Source of the DNA: Euryarchaeota archaeon UBA220
Lineage (GTDB): Archaea; Thermoplasmatota; Poseidoniia; Poseidoniales; Thalassarchaeaceae
Assembly: GCA_002501885.1 (NCBI GenBank)
Contig: DAON01000102.1
Span: 2,673-9,306 of the forward strand
DNA: 6,634 bases
Direction: 5' to 3'
The notes beneath the pieces were generated by a model. The model was not told the origin of the DNA, searched no databases, and worked only from the letters and a program-made list of their open reading frames with translations. Below, piece after piece: positions 1 through 5,957 of the stretch. A program made the position numbers and the translations under genes. Every line of letters starts with the position of its first letter. The first letter of the stretch is position 1.

Positions 1-741
1 CATTGCTTCTGAATCAGCCAACCATATCTTTGCATCTTCTCCATCAGATAATCCCTTCAACATCGAGTCTATTGCCAACTCGAGCGAGTCCCGCTGAGTT
101 GAGTCCAGTGAATTGGCAGCCACATCTTCTTCTATTCCTGCAATTGAGCAGGCTGTACTGCCGTAGATTCTACCGAGATTCGCACGGGCAGCGAGGGTAC
201 GAATCAAGTCGTGGTTGCTACCATCTAGCAGATTGTCCAGCATCTCCCGATTCATTTCACGTGGGTCTAGAGTCTCAGGAGGAGGAGTGTAAGCCACGCC
301 TTTCTTGAGAGTGCGACTTGCATACTTGGCGTGAGTGAGCGGTTGTATGATAACATCATTTTCGTCGAGCAGTAGTACATTTCCATCTCTAAACAGCTCG
401 ATGATTAATGCTAGACGCCCCCCACCGTGTTCGAAAGTCAGTCGGATGACCCGATCAAATCCGAGCTGCTCTACACCAATCAGTCGTGAATTGTTCAGGT
501 GCTTGCGTAGTACCATTGCAAACTGCGACGGCTTTGAGGGCATGGGGCGGTCACGCTGAGAGGTGTAGACACGCCGTCCTCTGACAATCACTAGGTCAGT
601 TGAGGGAACTCCCTTACGATTCAGCCTCAGAACCACTTGCTCGTAGTGCGGCTGGTATGCCTTGCGTGCGCGTGCACCAATCATCTCCGAAAGCTCACGC
701 ACAATGCGCGCGACATCGAATGAAGACGAGCTCTCACGCAT
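1..741 (-). CDS. rqcH: RqcH/NEMF (Rqc2, NFACT) family ribosome quality-control protein, N-terminal part
   Basis: I translated the minus strand from ATG 741 to the window edge and found 247 codons without a stop, so the 3' end is missing. The fragment covers most of an NFACT-N domain: SSFDVARIVRELSEMIGARA (residues 5-24), FAMVLRKHLNN (74-84), GFDR (94-97), LIIELFRDGNVLLLDE (112-127), and a helical part with NLGRIYGSTAC (188-198). These are standard blocks of the family, previously called FbpA/fibronectin-binding-like. Known homologues bind large ribosomal subunits carrying stalled peptidyl-tRNA and add C-terminal alanine tails. D96-R97 match the DR motif reported as needed for tailing in bacterial RqcH. 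Family members are usually 550-700 residues, so about 40% is visible. An in-frame ATG at 774 would add 11 residues (MKGGRAGGLSS); I prefer 741 because homologues start close to the SFD block. No clear ribosome-binding site decides. The gene begins 58 nt after the hydrolase stop and probably shares its transcript. Confidence 0.9.
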   Translation of the reverse strand, partial: MRESSSSFDVARIVRELSEMIGARARKAYQPHYEQVVLRLNRKGVPSTDLVIVRGRRVYTSQRDRPMPSKPSQFAMVLRKHLNNSRLIGVEQLGFDRVIRLTFEHGGGRLALIIELFRDGNVLLLDENDVIIQPLTHAKYASRTLKKGVAYTPPPETLDPREMNREMLDNLLDGSNHDLIRTLAARANLGRIYGSTACSIAGIEEDVAANSLDSTQRDSLELAIDSMLKGLSDGEDAKIWLADSEAM

Positions 742-799
742 ACTACTCAATCCGCCGGCCCGCCCGCCCTTCATCAGGGAATCGCTTTGCAAAATTGGT

Positions 800-1660
800 C
801 TAATTACTGATTGAAGAGTGGAATTGCTCAATCTCGACTAGTACATCGGCCTCGTGTGCGTACTGGTTGCTAGGGACTTCAATCAGCACTGCTCCTGGTA
901 TTCTTTCGACTATACTCAACACCTTATCCATGTCGTGCAGAGTATCTGAGGAAGCAGTCATTACTGCACACGGCACATCTATTCTAGAAAGATCGTCAGG
1001 TAGTCTGTACCGCATGTTTGCCCTAGCACTCATCAGCATTCGATTCAGATCTTGAGCTAGAAGAGTCCTGCGATACCTGATTCGCTGACCTTCCTCCTTC
1101 GTTCTGCGGTCGACAAGCCACACCGTGAATCGCATCAGGGCAGGGTGTATGAAACGAGGAATTGGCAAACTCATCACCATTCTTGCCCAAAGCGGGAATT
1201 CAAAGTCCGGGTTCGGCGCCAGAAGAACTGACGAGTGTCCGTTCAGCACACCACTTTGGTAGGACTCGATTAACAGAGTTGCACCCAGAGATGAGGAGAA
1301 CCAATCGACATCTCTCGATTCAATGCCTAGGTGGTTCAGAACTGCGAGTACATCTGTGCCGTGCTTTGACATCTCAAAATCTGTTTTGTTGACTTTCTTG
1401 ACAATTACAGCACTCTTCTTCTCCCTTGTCTCAATGTAAACAATTGGACGACGCCTGACCCATTCAGTGAGGAGCGGCCTCCAACCCTCGAACACAGAAC
1501 CCCAGCCAGGCACGACAACGACCGGATCATTACAGGCAGCAGATGCATCATCTGGAGTCCAAGTCAGCACTCTTAGTGAGATGCCGGACTCGACCTCAAC
1601 GAATTGCTCCTCAGAGTCCGCTCCGTCTAATTCGGGAGCACCACTCCACAATTCCTGCAT
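800..1660 (-). CDS. alpha/beta-hydrolase fold protein, substrate unknown
   Basis: This 286-residue protein has the order of a single-domain alpha/beta hydrolase. A strand followed by VVVVPGWG (residues 47-54) gives the oxyanion-hole loop. The nucleophile elbow is SSSLG (122-126), with S124 the expected nucleophile. SSDTLHD (237-243) after strand 6 supplies the acid, probably D239, and H269 in NQYAHE is the likely catalytic histidine. The segment of roughly 155-220, with many Met, Arg and hydrophobic residues, is probably the cap. No signal peptide or membrane segment is seen, so it is likely cytoplasmic. The elbow has Ser where most relatives have Gly (G-x-S-x-G), a tolerated variant. Such enzymes are esterases, lipases, thioesterases or haloperoxidases, and the sequence does not choose among them. 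An in-frame TGA lies 9 nt before ATG 1660, so the start cannot be further upstream. The start is preceded by a perfect hairpin (1663-1679) that includes the only SD-like bases. Confidence 0.8.
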   Translation of the reverse strand: MQELWSGAPELDGADSEEQFVEVESGISLRVLTWTPDDASAACNDPVVVVPGWGSVFEGWRPLLTEWVRRRPIVYIETREKKSAVIVKKVNKTDFEMSKHGTDVLAVLNHLGIESRDVDWFSSSLGATLLIESYQSGVLNGHSSVLLAPNPDFEFPLWARMVMSLPIPRFIHPALMRFTVWLVDRRTKEEGQRIRYRRTLLAQDLNRMLMSARANMRYRLPDDLSRIDVPCAVMTASSDTLHDMDKVLSIVERIPGAVLIEVPSNQYAHEADVLVEIEQFHSSISN

Positions 1661-1662
1661 GT

Positions 1663-1679
1663 ACTCTCTTCAAGAGAGT
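1663..1679 (-). promoter_or_regulatory. perfect inverted repeat (hairpin) just upstream of the hydrolase start
   Basis: ACTCTCTT (1663-1670) and AAGAGAGT (1672-1679) are perfect complements separated by one base. In RNA this would fold as a 6-bp stem, ACUCUC/GAGAGU, with a UUGAA loop. It ends two bases before the hydrolase ATG at 1660 and fills most of the 41-nt gap after the membrane-protein gene. The GAGAG part is the only purine-rich stretch at ribosome-binding distance, so folding would hide it. There is no T tract after it, which argues against a terminator. A role in translation control or RNA processing is inference. Confidence 0.45.
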
Positions 1680-1701
1680 GAGTTTTCATCCTGTCGAATC
1701 G

Positions 1702-3150
1702 CTATCTGCGTCCACGGCCGCCACCAGAACGGCCACCACCACTAGAACGGCCACCGCCACTAGAACGGCCACCGCCACCCGAACTCCCCCTAGTGGAGCG
1801 ACCGCCACCACTAGAACGACTTCTCCCACTGGAACCGCGTCCACTGCTAATTCGGCGAGTTCTACGGTGCCCTCTGTTTGAGCCACCGAGCCCCCATCTC
1901 CTGCCGTATTGATTGTTTATGATGACTACATCATTCCCATCATATCCCTGATGGTAGTACACTCCTTTGTTCGTTACATAGGCCCCCGGGGGCGTGTTAC
2001 TTAATCTTGAGAAAACTAGAGTGACAATCGCTAACAGGACGAATATGGGGACGCAACAAATCCAAGTCAATTGATAGAAGTTCATTGGTGTAAATCCGAC
2101 CATATATGCCTCATCACGATTGACCATGACCTCAATCGGCTGTCCATCTCCTAATTCTTCAGCAAACCCAGAAATACATGAAACATCAGATGGTTGGAAC
2201 AGTCGGTAATTACCCCCCCACTCGCCATCAGCAACCCAACTAGTGTAGTATCCACCACCTTCTGCATCGTCGTAGGTGACTCTCAATTCAGCCTCACAGA
2301 CATATTCCGAATACAGAGTGTTTCCGTCGACCCAGTGCCACAACGTCTCTTCCCAGAATGTACCCTCAGAGGAGTCGAATCTAACTGAGAATACCTGATA
2401 GTCACTTGGATCAGACGAGATATGCCAAAATGACAAGGTATCTCCTATCTGATAGTAATCCTCCATTATCTCTAAGCAGCGATATCCAGTAACGATTGAA
2501 GGCGTATATGCCCAGCCGTCGTATTCTGTACCATCCACACTCCACTTCAGATACAGGTCGGCATAGCACTCATACTCCTGTACCCAGTAACTATCACACC
2601 ATTCATACCCCTCATCATCGGTGTAACAGTCCTCGTACCATCCGCTTACATCATGCTCGAACCAGCCCGTGCCATTCTCTCCATCTCCGGATATTATCGC
2701 TTCAGCGAGCATCCACTCCTCACCACCGTCTGCCTCAATAGTGGCGGTCGTTAGAGTGTACTCTGGGGCTGAAATGACTCCTAGAGTCCAGATAACACCT
2801 ACTGCGATAGCTAGAACAGATGTTATTGCAACTACAATGGCCTCTCCCTCTGAGAGCCACCAAAGGCCCAGCACACCACTGTTTCCTGTGACCATAGGAG
2901 GTTGAGCAACCTCTTCTCCGTCACCTTCGGAGTCGACTCGAGGTTCCTCACTCCCTGAGTCTTTAGCGCCAAGTTGTTTCTTCTCGGCTTCTATTCTAGC
3001 CAACTCAAGTTCATGCCGGGCCTCAGCCATTTCTTCTTCGCGTTGGATCTTTTCGGCCTCGGCCTTGTTCATGGCATCCTCGACCGTCTCCTTTGAGGAT
3101 CCTTCCTCCTTCTCATTGTCGTGAACCCACCAACGTTCGTCCTCTGCCAT
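1702..3150 (-). CDS. unrecognised two-pass membrane protein with Cys-containing external region and Arg/Gly/Ser-rich tail
   Basis: I do not recognise this 482-residue protein. From ATG 3150 it shows a charged helical, probably coiled-coil segment (about residues 22-62, rich in Glu, Ala, Lys, Arg), an acidic linker, a membrane span (about 103-127), a region of about 230 residues, a second span (about 361-382, CCVPIFVLLAIVTLVF), and a basic tail (about 416-482) made largely of GRSSGG-like units. The central part is acidic, rich in Trp and Tyr, and holds six cysteines (175, 185, 195, 225, 285, 325), which suggests an external, disulfide-bonded beta domain. Both ends would be inside, and the Arg-rich tail agrees with the positive-inside rule. 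Stretches such as KWSVDGTEYDGWAY and the following IGDTLSFWHISSDPSD recall DUF3592-type two-pass proteins, but this is only a resemblance. An in-frame TTG at 3180, next to a GGTGA inside the previous stop region, would add 10 residues. I favour ATG 3150 (MAEDERWWVHD). Confidence 0.75.
   Translation of the reverse strand: MAEDERWWVHDNEKEEGSSKETVEDAMNKAEAEKIQREEEMAEARHELELARIEAEKKQLGAKDSGSEEPRVDSEGDGEEVAQPPMVTGNSGVLGLWWLSEGEAIVVAITSVLAIAVGVIWTLGVISAPEYTLTTATIEADGGEEWMLAEAIISGDGENGTGWFEHDVSGWYEDCYTDDEGYEWCDSYWVQEYECYADLYLKWSVDGTEYDGWAYTPSIVTGYRCLEIMEDYYQIGDTLSFWHISSDPSDYQVFSVRFDSSEGTFWEETLWHWVDGNTLYSEYVCEAELRVTYDDAEGGGYYTSWVADGEWGGNYRLFQPSDVSCISGFAEELGDGQPIEVMVNRDEAYMVGFTPMNFYQLTWICCVPIFVLLAIVTLVFSRLSNTPPGAYVTNKGVYYHQGYDGNDVVIINNQYGRRWGLGGSNRGHRRTRRISSGRGSSGRSRSSGGGRSTRGSSGGGGRSSGGGRSSGGGRSGGGRGRR
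1708..1830 (-). repeat. 18-bp tandem repeats coding for GRSSGG-like units
   Basis: On the plus strand the unit AGAACGGCCACCACCACT begins at 1726 and recurs at 1744 and 1762 with one or two base changes. Degenerate copies lie on both sides (about 1708-1725 and 1780-1830). Each unit is exactly six codons, so copy number can change without breaking the reading frame. The units encode the Arg/Gly/Ser tail of the membrane protein. The opposite strand is also open and reads as a Thr/Ala/Arg repeat, which I regard as a by-product of the repeat and not a gene. Confidence 0.85.
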
Positions 3151-3183
3151 GAGGCGGCTACTAGGAGGCAGAGTATTCAAGAT

Positions 3184-4734
3184 TCACCCGATATCGATTG
3201 AATGGTATGAATTGCCATGAACTTCCACCTGTCCGGATCTGATTAGCTCCTTGAGATGTGATAGAACTTGGTCTTGAGCCAGAATTGGATGTGCATCAGG
3301 AGTATCCGCGTACACTATCTTGGTTATACTCAACAACTCTGAATTACCTTCCCGGACTGCATTAAGCACCCTCTCATGCCTTGTCTTACGATGCTCAATA
3401 TACTGAGTTAACAATCTCTTCGGGTTTGCAATTAGGGGACCGTGTCCGGGGAATAGGACCTTCGGATTCAGGGACCGAATTCTTTCCAAGCCTGAGATGT
3501 ATGCGCCCATGTCACCTTCTCCTGAAGGGACCAAAATGGTGCCCACCAAAGTGCAATTATCGGCGGACACGATTCCAGAATCCCCAACTAGGCAAATCTG
3601 ACCCGGGCAGTGCCCAGGACTCTCGATAATATCCCAAGAGATTCCACCACTTGGCCCATCGAGAATGAATGAGTCACCTTCTTTGAGCACCCGGTCAGAA
3701 TCACTAGGAGTCATAGCCTCTAGAGTTTCTGAACTAGCCCAGATTGGAGCTTGGTAAATCTCTGATATTCGCTGTAAGTCACCAATGTGATCCGGATGTC
3801 GGTGAGTGAAGATTGTAGCAATAATCGAACTATCATCATCGTAAATCTCCTGAATTTTGAACGCTAACTCCTCAAAACCCTCCTCATCTTTAGCAGCCGG
3901 GTCAACAATAACTCTCTCTCCTCCTCTTTCTCCAAGGATGAAGCAGTTTGTGTGAGTAGCCGGTGGGAGTGTGTCCGTAGGTACCAGTATGCATTCAACT
4001 CCAGGGCCGTATTCAAATCGATGTTTTCCAGTAGGTGGATTTGCTGCCAGAGCATCGCAAGCAGATTGCAAATCGCCTTCATTCTCAATTGCCTCAACGA
4101 GGTCGCGTGCTAGAGTGACTATAGGAGGAGGTAGACGAATCTCGTTAGCTTCCCAAGAGGAAATCAAGTCAATTGGCCTCCACCAGCGAAACTCATCAAA
4201 TTCAGAGCGACCGGGAGGAAAAGTAGGGGTAACTCCGGGATTTCCGGTTGGAACATGAAAGAATAGATTGTGGAATCTAACAGGTGCTTGCGGAGGAGTT
4301 GTTCTGTCAGTAATCACTTCACAGTGAAAACCTCTACAGGTCAATACTCCCGATTCCATCAGATGTCGCCAGTTTGCCTTGTCTGCACAAACCTCAGCGC
4401 GAATATCCTCGTCAACATCTGTCAATCCCCCTTCGCCATCAGGAACTACTCCAAGCTCCTCTACCATTTCTCTCAAGAGAGCAAAAACAGAAACCCTGTC
4501 ATCTCTATCCAGCAGCCATTCGGGGTGAGATTCTGCAACTGCCCTATCTACTCGACTAATCGCACCTCCAGGAAACGACCAGACATCAGGGAAGGCCGGA
4601 AGCTCAGAGACCCGATGGCCAAGCAATATCTCATGGCCACTATCGCGCTCTCTACTTAGAATAACAGAAGCTGAGGGCCGAGGAGCCGCCCTCTCAGATT
4701 TAGGCATCTCCATGCCTTCTGGCAACTCTCCCAT
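3184..4734 (-). CDS. Nudix hydrolase (NUDT19-like) fused to LACTB2-like metallo-beta-lactamase-fold hydrolase with C-terminal winged helix
   Basis: Three modules fit in 516 residues. Residues about 15-215 form a Nudix domain: FPGG (54-57) and REMVEELG (88-95) are the two halves of the Nudix box, separated by an insert as in the NUDT7/NUDT19 group, which cleaves CoA-type diphosphates. Residues about 245-450 form an MBL domain with a full metal set: THRHPDH (310-316, H311, H313, D315, H316), H375 in PGHCPG, D392 in SADN and H431 in PGHGP. The PGHGP block followed by YIEHRKTRHERV (445-456) is typical of LACTB2-like proteins; human LACTB2 is a single-strand-specific endoribonuclease. Residues about 465-510 resemble the C-terminal winged helix of that group. 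Both active sites look intact; the substrates are unknown. No signal or membrane segment is seen. ATG 4734 is the first start; GAAGG lies too close to it to act as a normal ribosome-binding site, and in-frame ATGs at 4713 and 4707 are alternatives. It is the first gene of the minus-strand row. Confidence 0.88.
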   Translation of the reverse strand: MGELPEGMEMPKSERAAPRPSASVILSRERDSGHEILLGHRVSELPAFPDVWSFPGGAISRVDRAVAESHPEWLLDRDDRVSVFALLREMVEELGVVPDGEGGLTDVDEDIRAEVCADKANWRHLMESGVLTCRGFHCEVITDRTTPPQAPVRFHNLFFHVPTGNPGVTPTFPPGRSEFDEFRWWRPIDLISSWEANEIRLPPPIVTLARDLVEAIENEGDLQSACDALAANPPTGKHRFEYGPGVECILVPTDTLPPATHTNCFILGERGGERVIVDPAAKDEEGFEELAFKIQEIYDDDSSIIATIFTHRHPDHIGDLQRISEIYQAPIWASSETLEAMTPSDSDRVLKEGDSFILDGPSGGISWDIIESPGHCPGQICLVGDSGIVSADNCTLVGTILVPSGEGDMGAYISGLERIRSLNPKVLFPGHGPLIANPKRLLTQYIEHRKTRHERVLNAVREGNSELLSITKIVYADTPDAHPILAQDQVLSHLKELIRSGQVEVHGNSYHSIDIG

Positions 4735-4744
4735 ACACCTTCGA

Positions 4745-4767
4745 CGAGGTATGACGCTTGAACCTCG
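4745..4767. promoter_or_regulatory. inverted repeat in the divergent intergenic region, possible operator
   Basis: CGAGGT (4745-4750) and ACCTCG (4762-4767) are perfect 6-bp inverted repeats separated by 11 bp, giving a centre-to-centre spacing of 17 bp. They lie in the 74-bp gap between the divergent Nudix-MBL and aldo/keto reductase genes, nearer the former. The geometry is compatible with a site for a dimeric regulator. No regulator is encoded nearby, so function is inference and chance is possible. Confidence 0.3.
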
Positions 4768-4782
4768 CTACAATAACCATTG

Positions 4783-4792
4783 AATACATAAT
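4783..4792 (+). promoter_or_regulatory. candidate TATA box for the aldo/keto reductase gene
   Basis: AATACATAAT is the most A/T-rich element in the gap and resembles an archaeal TATA box. It lies 17-26 bp before ATG 4809. No Shine-Dalgarno sequence precedes that ATG, so a leaderless or nearly leaderless transcript is plausible. The distance is slightly shorter than the usual 26-28 bp to the transcription start, which lowers confidence. Confidence 0.35.
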
Positions 4793-4808
4793 CTAACCTA
4801 CGCCGAAC

Positions 4809-5657
4809 ATGAACTCAGTTACAATATCGAACACCAGCACAAGCACCGGCGAAAGGATGCACCAAGTCGAGATGCCGACCTTTGGATTGGGAGTCTATCT
4901 TATGGGCGAGCCGGGTGAGTGCAAGAACTCGGTTCTATATGCACTTGAGCAAGGATACAGAATGATCGACACCGCAATGGCATATGGAAACGAGGATGAA
5001 GTAGGCCAGGCCATCAGAGAATCTGGAATTCCTAGGGAGGAGATTTTCGTAGTCACCAAACTTCGACGCCCTCATTCCAACAGCTATGAGGAGACTATCG
5101 AGCGTTGCCAGCAGAGTCTTGAGAACCTCGGTCTTGACTACATGGATCTGTATCTTGTACACGCCCCTCCAGAAGATCCGGATGCTAGGGCACCTGTCTG
5201 GCAGGGCATGGAGAAATGTCTAGACAATGGTTGGACTCGCTCGATTGGAGTCAGTAACTACGGGGCACATCATCTAGATGCAATGAGGTCGTATGCTGGT
5301 CTGATGCCATCGGTCAACCAAGTAGAAATCAGTCCCTGGTTACAGAGAAATGCACTACGGGCAGCAATCAAGGAAGTAGGAGCAGTTCCAATGGCTTACT
5401 CTCCATTGGCCAGAGGCCACAAAGTCGACGATCCAGGAATCTGTGAGATTGCTGAATCGGTGGGCTGCACTCCCGCTCAGGCTGCAATAAAGTGGTGTCT
5501 AGATGTTGGAGCAATTACTATTCCAAAGTCTAGCAACCCGCTAAGGATATCAGAGAATCTGGGTTCTCTTGAAGTGGATTTGAGCGGAAAGGAAGCTGAA
5601 CTTGCAGCCTTGGAGGAGTCATATGTCTCAGGTTGGGATCCGACTTCGGAGCCATGA
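4809..5657 (+). CDS. aldo/keto reductase
   Basis: This 282-residue protein is a full-length (beta/alpha)8 aldo/keto reductase, which reduces aldehydes or ketones with NADPH, occasionally NADH. The family opening MPTFGLGVY is at residues 22-30. The catalytic tetrad is complete: D54 and Y59 in IDTAMAYGNEDEVG, K84 in VVTKL, and H118 in YLVHAP. Cofactor-binding blocks follow in order: IGVSNYG (146-152), Q171 in NQVEISPW, YSPLARG (197-203) and IPKSSNP (238-244), with R246 and N250 after it. It resembles the bacterial and archaeal 2,5-diketo-gluconate reductase/prostaglandin F synthase-like group, but the substrate cannot be read from sequence. The first 16-21 residues (Ser/Thr/Asn-rich) lie before the conserved core; ATG 4857, preceded by GAAAGG, is an alternative start. 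No signal peptide is seen, so it is cytoplasmic. Its stop directly abuts the next ATG, so the two are probably cotranscribed. Confidence 0.92.
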   Translation: MNSVTISNTSTSTGERMHQVEMPTFGLGVYLMGEPGECKNSVLYALEQGYRMIDTAMAYGNEDEVGQAIRESGIPREEIFVVTKLRRPHSNSYEETIERCQQSLENLGLDYMDLYLVHAPPEDPDARAPVWQGMEKCLDNGWTRSIGVSNYGAHHLDAMRSYAGLMPSVNQVEISPWLQRNALRAAIKEVGAVPMAYSPLARGHKVDDPGICEIAESVGCTPAQAAIKWCLDVGAITIPKSSNPLRISENLGSLEVDLSGKEAELAALEESYVSGWDPTSEP

Positions 5658-5840
5658 ATGATGAAGCAACCTGAGACTATTGAGGAGGAACTGGCAATAA
5701 TCGCCGAGGCGATTGAGGCTGGAATCGATCCTTTCCCTCCAAAGAAAGAGCCTAGTCGATGGGGCAGAACCGCTCTTGGTTGGTTCATGATTGTCATAAT
5801 GGTGAGCTGGGTTTCAGAATTGCTCTACCGCTCACTGTAA
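5658..5840 (+). CDS. 60-residue single-pass membrane protein, function unknown
   Basis: A short gene begins on the base right after the reductase TGA. GGAG at 5648-5651 stands 6 nt before ATG 5658, one of the better ribosome-binding sites in the window, and supports translational coupling. A second ATG at 5661 is equally possible. The protein has an acidic amphipathic N-terminus (IEEELAIIAEAIEAG, residues 8-22), a Pro/Lys hinge (25-33) and one hydrophobic span (about 38-57, containing GWFMIVIMVSWVSELL). I recognise no family. The basic residues before the span (KK, R34, R37) suggest the N-terminus is cytoplasmic. It may anchor or accompany the reductase, which is inference from gene order only. 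It ends 9 nt before the convergent tRNA gene; the TTTT at 5847-5850 could serve as a weak archaeal terminator. Confidence 0.65.
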   Translation: MMKQPETIEEELAIIAEAIEAGIDPFPPKKEPSRWGRTALGWFMIVIMVSWVSELLYRSL

Positions 5841-5849
5841 GATGAGTTT

Positions 5850-5925
5850 TGGTAGTCCCTCCCGGATTCGAACCAGGGTCATGGCATCCAGAGTGCCATA
5901 TGATGGACCACTACACTAAGGGACT
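5850..5925 (-). tRNA. tRNA-Gln (anticodon CTG), CCA encoded
   Basis: The minus strand folds as a complete cloverleaf without an intron. The acceptor stem is AGTCCCT/AGGGACT (7 perfect pairs; 5925-5919 with 5860-5854). The D arm contains AGTGGT. The anticodon stem is TGGCA/TGCCA around the loop CTCTGGA, giving anticodon CTG at 5891-5889, which reads CAG. The T arm is CCTGG-TTCGAAT-CCGGG with one G-T pair. The discriminator is A (5853) and CCA follows in the DNA (5852-5850). Length is 73 nt plus CCA. The sequence resembles archaeal tRNA-Gln, which in most archaea is charged through Glu-tRNA-Gln amidotransferase. It lies downstream of korB in the same direction but has its own promoter-like element. 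Confidence 0.96.
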
Positions 5926-5949
5926 AGCGAGCGACGGAGTCGGGTTCGC

Positions 5950-5957
5950 TATTTCAA
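5950..5957 (-). promoter_or_regulatory. TATA-like box of the tRNA-Gln gene
   Basis: Read on the minus strand this is TTGAAATA, one base from a canonical archaeal TATA box. Its centre is about 28 bp upstream of the tRNA 5' base at 5925, the right distance for TBP/TFB-driven initiation near the mature 5' end. It lies between the arms of a 7-bp inverted repeat, GAGTCGG (5937-5943) and CCGACTC (5963-5969), whose meaning is unclear. Confidence 0.5.

Noticed and set aside
3..803. Three plus-strand ORFs (3-308, 335-559, 600-803)
   Set aside because: They lie opposite the well-conserved RqcH frame and show no recognisable protein features.
1626..1689. 20-codon minus-strand micro-ORF starting at the ATG 29 nt upstream of the hydrolase start, with a CRNC motif
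   Set aside because: It overlaps the hydrolase start out of frame and has only two cysteines; nothing beyond an open frame supports it.
1708..1830. CRISPR-like array
   Set aside because: The 18-bp units are directly adjacent, have no unique spacers and lie in a coding frame.
1467..1886. Overlapping plus-strand and minus-strand ORFs rich in Thr/Ala or Val/Ala around the repeats
   Set aside because: They are alternative readings of the 18-bp GC-rich repeats; only the frame giving GRSSGG units continues into a long membrane-protein gene.
4270..4659. 129-codon plus-strand ORF
   Set aside because: It is antisense to the Nudix domain, whose motifs are clearly conserved in the other frame.
5477..5797. 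106-codon minus-strand ORF
   Set aside because: It overlaps the conserved C-terminal part of the aldo/keto reductase and the small membrane gene in antisense and shows no motif.
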